DNA of 64,000 nt from Poseidonocella sp. HB161398 (GCF_005870025.1 NZ_VATA01000039.1:1-64000), one strand, 5' to 3'; counted from the stretch's first letter, positions 53,427 to 62,051 are shown. Notes: generated from the letters alone by a model not told the origin. Program-made: numbers and translations.

Positions 53427-54184
53427 GCGGGGTTGCCAAGGACCCCTGGGCAAGGCTGCGCGCGGCGACGCCGGCGCGGATCGGGCTGGGGCGCAGCGGC
53501 GCCGGGCTGCCGGTCAAGGCCAATCTGGAATTCCAGTACGCCCATGCCCGCGCCCGCGACGCGGTGCATCGCGCCGTCGACTGGGAGGCGCTGACGGCAC
53601 AGCTGGCGCCGCGCGAGGTGATCGAGGTGGCCAGCCAGGCGCCCGACCGCGCGACCTATCTGCGGCGTCCCGATCTGGGGCGGCGGCTGGGCGAGGGGGC
53701 GGAGCGGCTTGCCCCGTCCGGCTGCGACCTGGCCTTCGTGGTGGCGGACGGGCTGTCGGCGGATGCGGTGCAGGCGCATGCGGCCGAGGTGATCCGCGCC
53801 TGCGACGCCACGCTCGAGGGGCTCGAGCTCGGGCCGGTGGTGCTGGCCCGGCAGGGCCGCGTCGCGATCGGCGACGAGATCGGCGACCGGCTGAAGGCGA
53901 AGCTGGTGGTGGTGCTGGTCGGCGAGCGTCCGGGGCTGACTGTGGCGGATTCGCTCGGGGCCTATCTGACCTGGGGACCGCGGCAGGGGCGGCGCGACAG
54001 CGAGCGCAACTGCATCTCCAACATCCACCTCAAGGGCGGGCAGAGCTATGCGCAGGCGGCGGCGAAGATCGGATGGCTGGCGCGCGAGGCGCTGAAGCGC
54101 GGGCTGACCGGGATCGGCCTCAAGGACGAGGCGCCGGCGCTGGCCGCGGCGATGGAAGAGACCGGCAGGCTGCCGGAAGGCTGA
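53423..54184 (+). CDS. eutC: Ethanolamine ammonia-lyase small subunit
   Basis: 253 residues. EutC hallmarks: TPARIGLGRSGAGLPVKANLEFQYAHARARDAVHRAVDW (about 15-53, substrate channel and cobalamin side), FVVADGLSADAVQAHA, and LGAYLTWGPRQGRRDSERNCISNIHLKGG (trimmed). Forms (EutB-EutC)6. No eutA reactivase, microcompartment shell genes or aldehyde dehydrogenase follow, so acetaldehyde must be handled elsewhere. Last gene of the operon. Confidence 0.96.
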   Translation: MSGVAKDPWARLRAATPARIGLGRSGAGLPVKANLEFQYAHARARDAVHRAVDWEALTAQLAPREVIEVASQAPDRATYLRRPDLGRRLGEGAERLAPSGCDLAFVVADGLSADAVQAHAAEVIRACDATLEGLELGPVVLARQGRVAIGDEIGDRLKAKLVVVLVGERPGLTVADSLGAYLTWGPRQGRRDSERNCISNIHLKGGQSYAQAAAKIGWLAREALKRGLTGIGLKDEAPALAAAMEETGRLPEG

Positions 54185-54549
54185 CCGCCGACGGTATTGA
54201 GGCCCCGGAGCTCCGCATGTTGTGGGGGCAATGAACGCTCGGCTCCGGGGTCTGTCCGCCGTCTGGCGATGACACCGGTCTAGACCCCGCGCGTGGCGGC
54301 ATGAGGGTCGGCCCGGGGCGGGGGCGGGGTGATTTCAGGGCAGGATCGGGGCAGGTGGCCAGGCGGCCGCCTCGCGGCAGCCGGGCGAACCGGCAGGCGG
54401 TGTCCCGCAGGGACGGCCGCCGCGCTCCGGGACCATGCGCCGGAAGCATTCAATGCAGACGGAGGCTTGCGCCGCCGCGGCCGCCCGGGCCGGGCCGCGG
54501 AGCGCGGGGGCGCCGTGTTCCGCAGCAGCGCCCGTCTCTCGGCGCTCTC
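54185..54549. other. Spacer after eutC with a long-range inverted repeat
   Basis: 365 bp without a gene. CCCCGGAGC (54203-54211) and GCTCCGGGG (54242-54250) form a 9-bp stem with a 30-base loop about 20 bp after the eutC stop, the only terminator candidate. The rest is GC-rich with no coding signal. Confidence 0.45.
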
Positions 54550-54828
54550 TCAGGAGCGGATTCCGTGCGCCGCCTCGGGATGTTCGGTCATGAAATGCCG
54601 CAATGTGGCGAAGAGCTCGCGGGCATGGGCGAGATCGCCCTTGTGCAGCGCGGCGCGGATATCGTCGCAGATCATGTCCTGCACCCGCGCTGCGCCATGG
54701 TGATGCTCCAGCAGGTACTGCGCCAGAACGGCGGCATTGACCTCGCTGGAATGCTCGTGCTCGGCGATGGCGGCGATCTCCTCGGCCGTCAGGTCCGTCA
54801 TGTCGAGGATGTCTTCAACGGCGATCAT
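54550..54828 (-). CDS. Small helical protein of unknown function, 92 aa
   Basis: Starts MIAVEDILDMTDLTAEEIAA after AGGAG with 6-base spacing; an ATG ten codons upstream lacks one. Acidic, His-rich and helical: AEHEHSSEVNAAVLAQYLLEHHHGAARVQD and LHKGDLAHARELFATLRHF. No membrane segment or signal. The His cluster could bind metal. I do not recognise the family. Confidence 0.65.
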   Translation of the reverse strand: MIAVEDILDMTDLTAEEIAAIAEHEHSSEVNAAVLAQYLLEHHHGAARVQDMICDDIRAALHKGDLAHARELFATLRHFMTEHPEAAHGIRS

Positions 54829-54877
54829 CTGTCTCTCCTCCCGGATGCCCGTTTTCATGACCTAGGGTAAGCTGGGC

Positions 54878-54920
54878 GGCGCCCCGCGGCCATGATCCAG
54901 ATCAGCGGCCGCGGGGCGCC
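54878..54920. repeat. 14-bp perfect inverted repeat
   Basis: GGCGCCCCGCGGCC / GGCCGCGGGGCGCC around a 15-base loop that itself contains TGATC-CA-GATCA. A near copy of the loop (TGATCCAGGTCA) lies at 54929-54940. Located between divergent small genes. Confidence 0.6.
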
Positions 54921-55013
54921 GGGCGTGCTGATCCAGGTCAATGCGATATCCGGAATATATCATCAGACCGGCCGCAGCCCTAGCAGAAGGGCGGCCCAGA
55001 TGAAGGACAGGCC

Positions 55014-55196
55014 ATGCTCCGCCTTGCCGCGCTACTCTACAGCCTGATCGGCCCGACCCTGGCCGGAACCGGCACCGTGATCGCATTGGTTGCGGGCATT
55101 TCCAGCCTGGCCGGGCTGCTGCTTGCGGCCGGGGCGGGGGCGCTTCTGGCGCTGCCGGTCTCCTGGGGCGTGGCGAAGCGGCTCTACGCCGCCTGA
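55014..55196 (+). CDS. Small two-helix membrane protein, 60 aa
   Basis: MLRLAALLYSLIGPTLAGTG begins helix 1, then a Gly turn and helix 2 (LLLAAGAGALLALPVSWGVAKRLYAA). Short sequences of this kind recur in Rhodobacterales and, as I recall, are often mislabelled CTP synthetase; nothing of CTP synthase is present. Upstream spacing shows GAAGGACAGGCC before the ATG, a usable ribosome site. Its 3' end overlaps the convergent hydrolase by 13 bp. Confidence 0.65.
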   Translation: MLRLAALLYSLIGPTLAGTGTVIALVAGISSLAGLLLAAGAGALLALPVSWGVAKRLYAA

Positions 55197-55954
55197 CCGG
55201 CATCGAGGAAGACCCGGGCCGCCGCCTCGAACTCGCGGGGCTTCTCGGCATGGAGCCAGTGGCCCGCGCCGGGGATCTTCACGAATCGCGCCTTGGGAAA
55301 CAGCGCCTTGATCGCCGGACGGTACTCGGGCCGGACATAGTCCGAATTGCCGCCCGACAGGAAGAGCGCCGGGCCCGCAAAGCTGCCCTCGAGCGCGGGG
55401 AAGCCGATGACCTTGTCCATCTCGGCCGCGAGCACGTCGAGATTGAGCTTCCAGCGCTTCTCCTTCACCTCGAGGCTCTGCAGCAGGAAGGCGCGGATCT
55501 GCAGCTCGGGCACGGTGGCGCGCAGCCGCTGGTCGGCCTCCGAGCGGGTTTCGACCCCCTCGAGGTCGAGGCCCCGCATCGCGTCGACATACTGCATCTG
55601 GCTGTGGCTATAGCCCACGGGCGCGATATCGGCCACGATCAGCCGGTGGACCAGCTCGGGCCGGGTGACGGCAAGCACCATCGAGGCCTTGCCGCCCATC
55701 GAATGGCCGAGCAGGTCGACCGGGGCGCCGATCTCCTCGATCGCGGCGGCGATGTCGGCGGCCATGTCGGGATAGGACTGGGTCTCCGCGCGCGGGCTGT
55801 CGCCGTGGTTGCGCTGGTCGAGCGCATAGACCGGCCGGGTGTCCGACAGCCGCTTGGCGATGACGCCCCAGTTGCGCGCCGAGCCGAAGAGCCCGTGGAC
55901 GATCACCAGCGGGGTGCCGCTGTCGATGCTGCCGTGGCGGATGATGTTGAGCAT
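55184..55954 (-). CDS. Alpha/beta-hydrolase (YbfF-like esterase)
   Basis: 256 residues. Oxyanion loop VIVHGLFGSARNW (about 17-29), nucleophile elbow LLGHSMGGKAS (Ser about 96), acid in FLSGGNSDYV and catalytic His in IPGAGHWLHAEKP (about 236). Short acyl esters are the usual substrates of YbfF-type enzymes; physiological role unknown. Cytoplasmic. Confidence 0.85.
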   Translation of the reverse strand: MLNIIRHGSIDSGTPLVIVHGLFGSARNWGVIAKRLSDTRPVYALDQRNHGDSPRAETQSYPDMAADIAAAIEEIGAPVDLLGHSMGGKASMVLAVTRPELVHRLIVADIAPVGYSHSQMQYVDAMRGLDLEGVETRSEADQRLRATVPELQIRAFLLQSLEVKEKRWKLNLDVLAAEMDKVIGFPALEGSFAGPALFLSGGNSDYVRPEYRPAIKALFPKARFVKIPGAGHWLHAEKPREFEAAARVFLDAGQAA

Positions 55955-56084
55955 GGCCTGTTCCCTTGCGTCCCGGCAGCGGTATTGCGGCCCTCCGGCA
56001 ACAGGTCAAGGCCCCGGAGGGCATGCGCGGCGACACGACTCGGCGAGCCGTGGCAGGCTCGGGGCCGCAGCGGAGGAGGACAGC

Positions 56085-56468
56085 ATGCAGGACCGGATCA
56101 GCCAGATGTCCCAGGGCCTCGCGGCGGAGCTCCATGCCAAGCTGGGCCTGGCGCAGACCGGGCTGGGCGAACAGCTCGGCGGGCTGGGCCGGCGCGCGCC
56201 GCGCAGCGTGCGCAAGGCGCTGGAGGAAGTGGCGGAGGCCGAGCGGCTGGCGGAGAATCCGCGGCTGCTTCCCCGGATCGATCCGGCGCGGCTCGAAGCG
56301 GCGCACCGGCGGGCGAAGCTGTGGCTCGACGCCTACGATCCGGCGCGGCACCGCGCCCAGGCGCGGCGGGCCTTCCTGGCCGAGCTGGCCTTCAATCTGC
56401 TGCTCGGCACGGCGGCGGTGATCGCGGTGCTGGCGCTGACCGGCCGGATCGGGCCGGGGCTGCGCTGA
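56085..56468 (+). CDS. Hypothetical protein with C-terminal membrane helix, 127 aa
   Basis: Good ribosome site (GGAGGAGGACAGC then ATG). Residues 1-95 are soluble, basic and helical with DPARLEAAHRRAKLWLDAYDPARHRAQARRAF; residues about 100-122 (LAFNLLLGTAAVIAVLALTG) form one membrane helix with a short tail, so it is probably tail-anchored with the N-terminus in the cytoplasm. Family not recognised. Convergent with the RTX gene, 7 bp apart. Confidence 0.65.
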   Translation: MQDRISQMSQGLAAELHAKLGLAQTGLGEQLGGLGRRAPRSVRKALEEVAEAERLAENPRLLPRIDPARLEAAHRRAKLWLDAYDPARHRAQARRAFLAELAFNLLLGTAAVIAVLALTGRIGPGLR

Positions 56469-56475
56469 GCCCGGC

Positions 56476-57357
56476 TCAGAACCAGTCGATGGCCAGATCG
56501 GCCTCGGTCAGGTGGGTCCATTCCAGCGTGATGCTGCTGGGACGGTCGCCGCCATAGTGCAGCACGGTGTCGAACCCGTCGATTTCCAGCGTGAAATCGG
56601 CATTCTCGCGGGCCATGCGCAGGCTGTCGGTGCCGGCCTCGAAATCGGTGATGACGTCATGGCCCTGCGGCGCGCGGGCGAAGACGAAAGTGTCGGCGCC
56701 GAGACCGCCGGTCAGCGTGTCATGGCCGCGGTCGCCCCAGAGCAGGTCGTCGCCGTCGCTGCCTTCGAGCAGGTCATTGCCGCTGCCGCCGCGCAGCAGG
56801 TCGTTGCCGTCGCCGCCATCGAGCTGGTCATGGCCCTGGTTGCCCTGCAGCAGGTCGTCCTCGCCGCCGCCGAAGATCGTGTCATTGCCGGTGCGGCCGT
56901 AGAGCCGGTCATTCTCCCAGCCGCCGTCGATATGGTCGTCGCCGCGGTCGCCCGAGAGGTAGTCGCAGCCATGGCTGCCGGCCAGGATGTCATTGCCGTC
57001 GCCGCCGCGCAGCGTGTCCTCGCCCCAGGAGCCGTGCAGCGAGTCGTCGCCCTGGCCGCCGGCCAGGTAGTCGTTGCCCCAGGAGCCGCGGATCGTGTCA
57101 TTGCCGTCGCCGCCATGGACATCGTCATTGCCCTCGCCGGATTCGATGATCTCGTCGGCGGCCGAGCCGCGCATCACGTCGCGGCGGGCGGAGCCGAAGA
57201 GGGTCGCGCCGCCGGTCTCGGCAAGTGCCGTGGCCAGGATCGCGCCGGAGCCGGACAGCTGCCCGGCGGTGGTTGCAAGAGTGTTCCCGCCGGCTGCGGA
57301 AGGAACGACAAAGGAGACCGACTGCCACTCGCTGGCAGCCTCGTACAGATCGGACAT
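56476..57357 (-). CDS. RTX-type calcium-binding repeat protein
   Basis: 293 residues. About fourteen nonapeptide-like repeats of the GGxGxDxLx type (DGNDTIRGSWGNDYLAGGQG, GDDHIDGGWENDRLYGRTGN and so on, about 75-230). The C-terminus is DTFVFARAPQGHDVITDFEAGTDSL with a terminal hydrophobic/acidic tail (LTEADLAIDWF) of the sort read by type I secretion systems. No signal peptide and no catalytic domain. Start at 57357 follows GGTGGG; an ATG five codons upstream lacks a site. No HlyB/HlyD homologue is in the window, so export would use an unlinked system, possibly with the TolC at 28.9 kb. Confidence 0.85.
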   Translation of the reverse strand: MSDLYEAASEWQSVSFVVPSAAGGNTLATTAGQLSGSGAILATALAETGGATLFGSARRDVMRGSAADEIIESGEGNDDVHGGDGNDTIRGSWGNDYLAGGQGDDSLHGSWGEDTLRGGDGNDILAGSHGCDYLSGDRGDDHIDGGWENDRLYGRTGNDTIFGGGEDDLLQGNQGHDQLDGGDGNDLLRGGSGNDLLEGSDGDDLLWGDRGHDTLTGGLGADTFVFARAPQGHDVITDFEAGTDSLRMARENADFTLEIDGFDTVLHYGGDRPSSITLEWTHLTEADLAIDWF

Positions 57358-57489
57358 GGAATACCCACCCATTTTTGCACGAAGCGGACTTGGCCCCCAC
57401 AACCTAAGCGCCCGTTTCGAGCATCCTTATGCACTGCAGGGTCTGAAGGAGTCCTGAATTTTGCCGGGAGTGGCGAAAAAAAAATACGT

Positions 57490-57506
57490 AATAACAGTAT
57501 GTTATT
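57490..57506. promoter_or_regulatory. AT-rich palindrome upstream of the RTX gene
   Basis: AATAACA-GTA-TGTTATT, perfect 7-3-7, next to a run of nine A (57476-57484). It is the most AT-rich spot in the window, 130-150 bp before the RTX start; an operator for an unknown regulator is likely. Confidence 0.45.
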
Positions 57507-57571
57507 TGGTTTGGCGAAAAAGGGGCGGAAACCGGGCAGGGGCGGGACCGGGGCGTGGCGCCAAACGCGAA

Positions 57572-57591
57572 CGGGCCCCCGGAGGGGCCCG
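57572..57591 (-). terminator. Hairpin after glyA
   Basis: CGGGCCCC-TCCG-GGGGCCCG (minus strand), 8-bp stem with the same TCCG loop as the proX-proW hairpin, 32 bp after the glyA stop; only a scattered T-tract follows. Confidence 0.55.
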
Positions 57592-57623
57592 CCGAACGCA
57601 GGATTGCCGCAAAGCGGCCCGTT

Positions 57624-58919
57624 TCAGAGCGTCGGGTAGATCGGGAAGGCGGTGCAGAGCTCTGCGACCTTGGCCTTCACCGCGGCCTCGACCTCGCCAT
57701 TGCCGTCCTCGCCATTGGCCGCGAGCCCGTCCACGACCTCGACGATCAGGTCGGCGATCTGGCGGAACTCGGCCTCGGCGAATCCGCGGGTGGTCCCGGC
57801 CGGCGAGCCCAGGCGCACGCCCGAGGTGACCATCGGCTTCTCCGGATCGAAGGGGACGCCGTTCTTGTTGCAGGTGATATGCGCGCGGCCGAGCGCCTTC
57901 TCGGTCGCGTTGCCCTTCACGCCCTTGGGACGCAGGTCGACCAGCACGACATGGGTGTCGGTGCCGTTGGTCACGGTGTCGAGCCCGCCCTTCATCAGCT
58001 GGTCAGCCAGCGCCTGGGCGTTCTTGACCACCTGCGCGGCATAGGTCTGGAATTCGGGACGCAGCGCCTCGCCGAAGGCGACGGCCTTGGCGGCGATGAC
58101 ATGCATCAGCGGGCCGCCCTGGATGCCCGGGAAGATCGCCGAGTTCACTTTCTTGGCGATCTCCTCGTTATTGGTGAGGATCATGCCGCCGCGCGGACCG
58201 CGCAGGGTCTTGTGCGTCGTGGTGGTGGCGACATCCGCATAGGGGAAGGGCGAGGGGTGCTGGCCGCCCGCGACCAGACCGGCGAAATGCGCCATGTCGA
58301 CCATCAGGTAGGCACCGACGCTGTCGGCGATCTCGCGCATCTTGGCGAAGTCGATCTGGCGCGGGATGGCCGAGCCGCCGGCGATGATCAGCTTCGGCTT
58401 GCTCTCGGTCGCGAGCGCCTGGACCTCGTCATAGTCGATCAGCTGGGTCTGGCGGCTGACGCCGTACTGCACCGCGTTGAACCACTTGCCCGACTGGTTC
58501 GGACGCGCGCCATGGGTCAGGTGGCCGCCCGCATCGAGGCTCATCCCCAGGATGGTGTCGCCCGGCTGGATCAGCGCCTGGAAGACGCCCTGGTTCGCCT
58601 GCGAGCCGGAATTCGGCTGGACGTTGGCGAACTCGCAGCCGAAGAGCGCCTTGGCGCGGTCGATCGCCAGGTTCTCGGCGATGTCGACATACTGGCAGCC
58701 GCCATAGTAGCGGCGGCCCGGATAGCCTTCCGCGTACTTGTTGGTCATGACCGAGCCCTGGGCCTCCATGACGGCGCGGGAGACGATGTTCTCCGACGCG
58801 ATCAGCTCGATCTCGTCGCGCTGGCGGCCGAGCTCCTTGGTGATGGCGCCGAACAGGTCGGGGTCACGGTCGGCAAGCGTCTCGGTGAAAAACCCCTGGT
58901 CGCGATGCGGTGCATTCAT
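57624..58919 (-). CDS. glyA: Serine hydroxymethyltransferase
   Basis: 431 residues. SHMT signatures: [62 protein letters not shown] and the PLP lysine in [17 protein letters not shown] (about 226-242). Interconverts serine and glycine with tetrahydrofolate. GAGGGAGAGACGAC precedes ATG. Divergent from nadK across 182 bp; a TATAAA box at 58973-58968 on the minus strand is a possible -10. Confidence 0.97.
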   Translation of the reverse strand: MNAPHRDQGFFTETLADRDPDLFGAITKELGRQRDEIELIASENIVSRAVMEAQGSVMTNKYAEGYPGRRYYGGCQYVDIAENLAIDRAKALFGCEFANVQPNSGSQANQGVFQALIQPGDTILGMSLDAGGHLTHGARPNQSGKWFNAVQYGVSRQTQLIDYDEVQALATESKPKLIIAGGSAIPRQIDFAKMREIADSVGAYLMVDMAHFAGLVAGGQHPSPFPYADVATTTTHKTLRGPRGGMILTNNEEIAKKVNSAIFPGIQGGPLMHVIAAKAVAFGEALRPEFQTYAAQVVKNAQALADQLMKGGLDTVTNGTDTHVVLVDLRPKGVKGNATEKALGRAHITCNKNGVPFDPEKPMVTSGVRLGSPAGTTRGFAEAEFRQIADLIVEVVDGLAANGEDGNGEVEAAVKAKVAELCTAFPIYPTL

Positions 58920-59101
58920 GTCGTCTCTCCCTCTGCGGGTGGGCTCGGGCTGGTTGGGATGCGCGTCTTTATAACCGATCCTTGCCGGAGCAAAGCCCCC
59001 CAGTGGGCAAATCGTCCTGATCGGGCCTGCGGCATCCTCGGGGACTTGAGTTTCGCCGGGGCAAGGGTCATGAAAAAAGGGCAGGAATTCCGGGGGGCCG
59101 C

Positions 59102-59869
59102 GTGACGAAGGACCTGAAAATTGCGTTCCGTGCCAGTGCCTCGCCGGTCGCCCAGGCGGCGCTGCAGGAACTGTCCCGCTTCTACGGAAACGCGCCGGTG
59201 GACCGTGCCGATGTGGTGGTCGCGCTCGGCGGAGACGGCTTCATGCTGACCACGCTGCACGAGACCGAGGGCATGGGCCTGCCGGTCTACGGCATGAATC
59301 GCGGCACGGTCGGCTTTCTGATGAACGAGTTCTCGGTGATCAACCTGATCGAGCGGGTCTCGCGCGCCGCCGAGGAGGTCATCAACCCGCTGGAGATGCG
59401 CGTCGTCGACGAGGCGGGCGAAGAGCACCGGCGGCTGGCGATCAACGAGGTGTCGCTGCTGCGCGCGGGGCCGCAGGCGGCCAAGCTGCGCATCCTGATC
59501 GACGGGCGCGAGCGGCTGGACGAGCTGGTCTGCGACGGCGCGCTGGTGGCGACGCCCGCGGGCTCGACCGCCTACAACTATTCCGCCCACGGGCCGATAC
59601 TGCCGATAGGGTCCGACGTGCTGGCGCTGACCGCGATGGCGGCCTTCCGGCCGCGGCGCTGGCGCGGGGCGCTGCTGCCCAAGACCGCGCATGTGCGCTT
59701 CGAGGTGCTGGAGATCGCCAAGCGTCCGGTGATGGCCGACGCCGACAGCCGCCAGGTGCGCAATGTCGTCTCGGTCGATATCCGCAGCCGCGGCGACATC
59801 CGCCACCGGCTGCTCTTCGATCCCGGCCACGGGCTGGAGGAGCGGCTCTTGCGCGAGCAGTTCGTCTGA
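59102..59869 (+). CDS. nadK: NAD kinase
   Basis: 255 residues from a GTG start (GGGGGGCCGC upstream). NadK motifs: [16 protein letters not shown] (about 38-53, catalytic GGDG Asp), [15 protein letters not shown], and [21 protein letters not shown]. Makes NADP from NAD. Convergent with the Slam-type gene 6 bp downstream. Confidence 0.95.
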   Translation: MTKDLKIAFRASASPVAQAALQELSRFYGNAPVDRADVVVALGGDGFMLTTLHETEGMGLPVYGMNRGTVGFLMNEFSVINLIERVSRAAEEVINPLEMRVVDEAGEEHRRLAINEVSLLRAGPQAAKLRILIDGRERLDELVCDGALVATPAGSTAYNYSAHGPILPIGSDVLALTAMAAFRPRRWRGALLPKTAHVRFEVLEIAKRPVMADADSRQVRNVVSVDIRSRGDIRHRLLFDPGHGLEERLLREQFV

Positions 59870-59875
59870 GCCGCC

Positions 59876-61093
59876 TCAGAAGGCGCGGGCGATGCCGGCG
59901 AGGACCAGCGTCTCGTCATAGCTGAAGGCGTCAATGCCGCTGTCCACCCGGGTCGTCTCGATCTGCAGGTAGGGCACGAAGCGCGCGGCCAGGAAGAGGT
60001 CGGATTTCTCGACGCGGATCAGCGCCGTCCATTCGCGCTCGTCCGGGTTGCCGGCGAAGACCGGGCCGGGGCTGGTGAAGTCCCGCCAGTAGGCCCCGGC
60101 CATCGCCGTGAGCGACAGGCCCCAGCCCGGCTCGAGCCGCCCGGTCAGCGCCGCGCCGACCCGCGTCTGGTCGAGCGCGTCGTCGCGGGCCTCGCGCTGC
60201 AGCGCCGAGAGGGCGAGGGAGAGGCTGGCGCGCCCGCCGAAGCTCTTGCCCGCGCCGAGGGTCAGCCCGGCTTCCGTGCCGTCTCCGCCCCGGCCGCGCC
60301 CGTCGCGGATCTGCGTCAGCCCGGCGGAGGCGAAAAGGCGGCGGCCCTCGGCGTCGCGCCATTCGCCGGAGAGGAGCGCGCCCGTGCGGCTCTCGAACCG
60401 CGCGTCGGCGATGTCGCGGTAGCCCTGCGAGAGGGTGGCGGTCAGCGTCCGTGTCCGCGCGCTCTCGCGCAGCCCGGCGCGCAGCCCGTAGCTGATGTCG
60501 CGCAGGCGCTCGGGGCCTGCATAGTCGCCATGGGCGAAGGGCTCGGCAAAGGCCGTCACGCTGCGCCCGGGCCGCTCCAGCGCCGAAACCGGCAGGCTGG
60601 CCCGCGCCGAGACCGAGAAGCGCAGCCCGGTGGCGCGTTCGGAATTGCGCTCGATGGTGAAGGGCAGCTCCGCGCCGTTGACATTGGCGATGACCGTGTC
60701 GCTGCGGTAGCGGCGGCTGTCGCCGAGCCGGACGGCCGCGACATCGAGGCTCCAGTCGATGCCCTGCCGCGCGTCGATCCGCGCCAGATAGGCCAGCACG
60801 TTGCGGCGGACGATGGCGGGCAGGTCGGCAGAGAGCGCGAGCTCGAATTCCCGCCGCGCCTCGGCCCATTGCCCGGCCCCGAAATAGGCGCGGCCAAGCT
60901 CCAGCCGCACCCGCACCAGCGTCGGGTCGCGGGCCAGCAGGCGCCGGAGCAGCGGGATGGCGCGGGCGGGTTCGCCGGTCTCGATGGCGATCAGCGCGAC
61001 GGCGAAGTCGCGCTGTGCCGTGTCGGGCTCCGCCCGCAGCGGCGCCGCCGCAAGGCAGAGCGCCAGCAGGAAGATCGCCCGGAGCGGCCTCAC
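59876..61093 (-). CDS. Slam-type outer membrane protein (type XI secretion)
   Basis: 405 residues. Signal peptide MRPLRAIFLLALCLAAAPLR with cleavage near LRA-EP. Residues about 25-105 are TPR-like (DFAVALIAIETGEPARAIPLLRRLL, VRLELGRAYFGAGQWAEARREFELAL), followed by a C-terminal beta-barrel about 115-405 of alternating strands, ending in Phe (LVLAGIARAF), as in outer membrane barrels. TPR plus about 14 strands is the architecture of Slam/SlipAM (formerly DUF560). Slams move surface lipoproteins across the outer membrane. The gene 15 bp upstream encodes a TbpB-like lipoprotein, its expected cargo. Confidence 0.8.
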   Translation of the reverse strand: MRPLRAIFLLALCLAAAPLRAEPDTAQRDFAVALIAIETGEPARAIPLLRRLLARDPTLVRVRLELGRAYFGAGQWAEARREFELALSADLPAIVRRNVLAYLARIDARQGIDWSLDVAAVRLGDSRRYRSDTVIANVNGAELPFTIERNSERATGLRFSVSARASLPVSALERPGRSVTAFAEPFAHGDYAGPERLRDISYGLRAGLRESARTRTLTATLSQGYRDIADARFESRTGALLSGEWRDAEGRRLFASAGLTQIRDGRGRGGDGTEAGLTLGAGKSFGGRASLSLALSALQREARDDALDQTRVGAALTGRLEPGWGLSLTAMAGAYWRDFTSPGPVFAGNPDEREWTALIRVEKSDLFLAARFVPYLQIETTRVDSGIDAFSYDETLVLAGIARAF

Positions 61094-61108
61094 GGGCGCG
61101 GCCCCGCC

Positions 61109-61963
61109 CTAGTCCCTGACCGCGCTATAGGCGCCGGCATAGTCCCCGCCGCTGCCGCTGGCGCGGAAGGTGCCGCCGATCTCGGCCGCGCGCGGCCCGT
61201 AGGCGCGGGCATCCGCGCTGCCGGAGACGCCGTTGCCCGAGATGCTGCCGCCGAAGCCCGTGCCGGTGCGCGAGAGCGTGCCGCTGAAATCGAGATCGGG
61301 CACTGCCTGCGACGCGGTCGCGCCCGGCTCTGCCAGCCGCGTTCCGGTCGAGGAGAGGTCGAGCGACGCGAAATCGCTGGTCCGGATGGTGATCTCCGAA
61401 GTGGTGATCCCCGAGCCGGCCGGCGTCTCGGCATAGCCGATCGAGGTGCCCGAATAGCGGGCCGGGCCGGAGGGCAGCACGGCGGTCTCGTCGCCGAGCG
61501 CGAAGACGCCGAAATTGAACCGGTCGCCCGCGCCCTGCACCCCGCCCGGGCCGCTCAGCGTCGCCCAGCCCGCGAGGCCGGTATAGTCGCCGAAGTCATT
61601 TTCCGAGAGGATCAGCAGCTCGCTGCCCTGCAGGGCCACGATCAGCCCGTCATCGGTGACATAGCCGTCGTCGAGCTCGTCGAGGGTGATATGCGTGGTT
61701 TGGCCGCCGGTGGTCAGCGTGATCGCGGCAAGCTCGCCATTGGCGTCGGGGAAGAGGTCGACCCGGGCCGTGCGCGCGCCGCTGAGGCTGTCGACGCTGC
61801 CCGAGCCATCCGCGAGCCGGATCTGGCGGGACACGCCCGGCGCGGTGATCGCGTCCGGTGCGGTGCTGCCGCCGCCGCTGCCCCCTCCGCTGCCGCCTCC
61901 GCCGCCCCCGCAGGCGGTGAGCACGGGAATGAGCAGAAAGAGGACGGCAGATACTGCGCGCAT
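61109..61963 (-). CDS. TbpB-like surface lipoprotein, putative Slam cargo
   Basis: 284 residues from the ATG at 61963. Lipobox VLTAC (Cys about 18), then an unusually long Gly/Ser linker (CGGGGGGSGGGSGGGS) of the kind that tethers surface lipoproteins. The C-terminal half is an eight-strand barrel-like segment, LDFSGTLSRTGTGFGGSISG to AAEIGGTFRASGSGGDYAGAYSAVRD, matching the TbpB-type barrel domain whose end reads GxFGAxR. No transferrin-binding handle domain is evident, so the ligand is unknown. Likely operon with the Slam gene. Confidence 0.78.
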   Translation of the reverse strand: MRAVSAVLFLLIPVLTACGGGGGGSGGGSGGGSTAPDAITAPGVSRQIRLADGSGSVDSLSGARTARVDLFPDANGELAAITLTTGGQTTHITLDELDDGYVTDDGLIVALQGSELLILSENDFGDYTGLAGWATLSGPGGVQGAGDRFNFGVFALGDETAVLPSGPARYSGTSIGYAETPAGSGITTSEITIRTSDFASLDLSSTGTRLAEPGATASQAVPDLDFSGTLSRTGTGFGGSISGNGVSGSADARAYGPRAAEIGGTFRASGSGGDYAGAYSAVRD

Positions 61964-62022
61964 GGCAATTGGCCTTTTCCGGTTCCCGCCCCCCACGGGA
62001 AGGAACAGCAAATCTGTCTTCG

Positions 62023-62051
62023 GGGCTATCGGCCGGCGGTTGTGGTGTCAA
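62023..62051 (-). promoter_or_regulatory. Candidate promoter of the lipoprotein-Slam operon
   Basis: TTGACA (62051-62046), 17-bp spacer, TAGCCC (62028-62023; weak). The -35 is consensus; a GATAGC two bases upstream of the -10 is an alternative. Confidence 0.4.
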
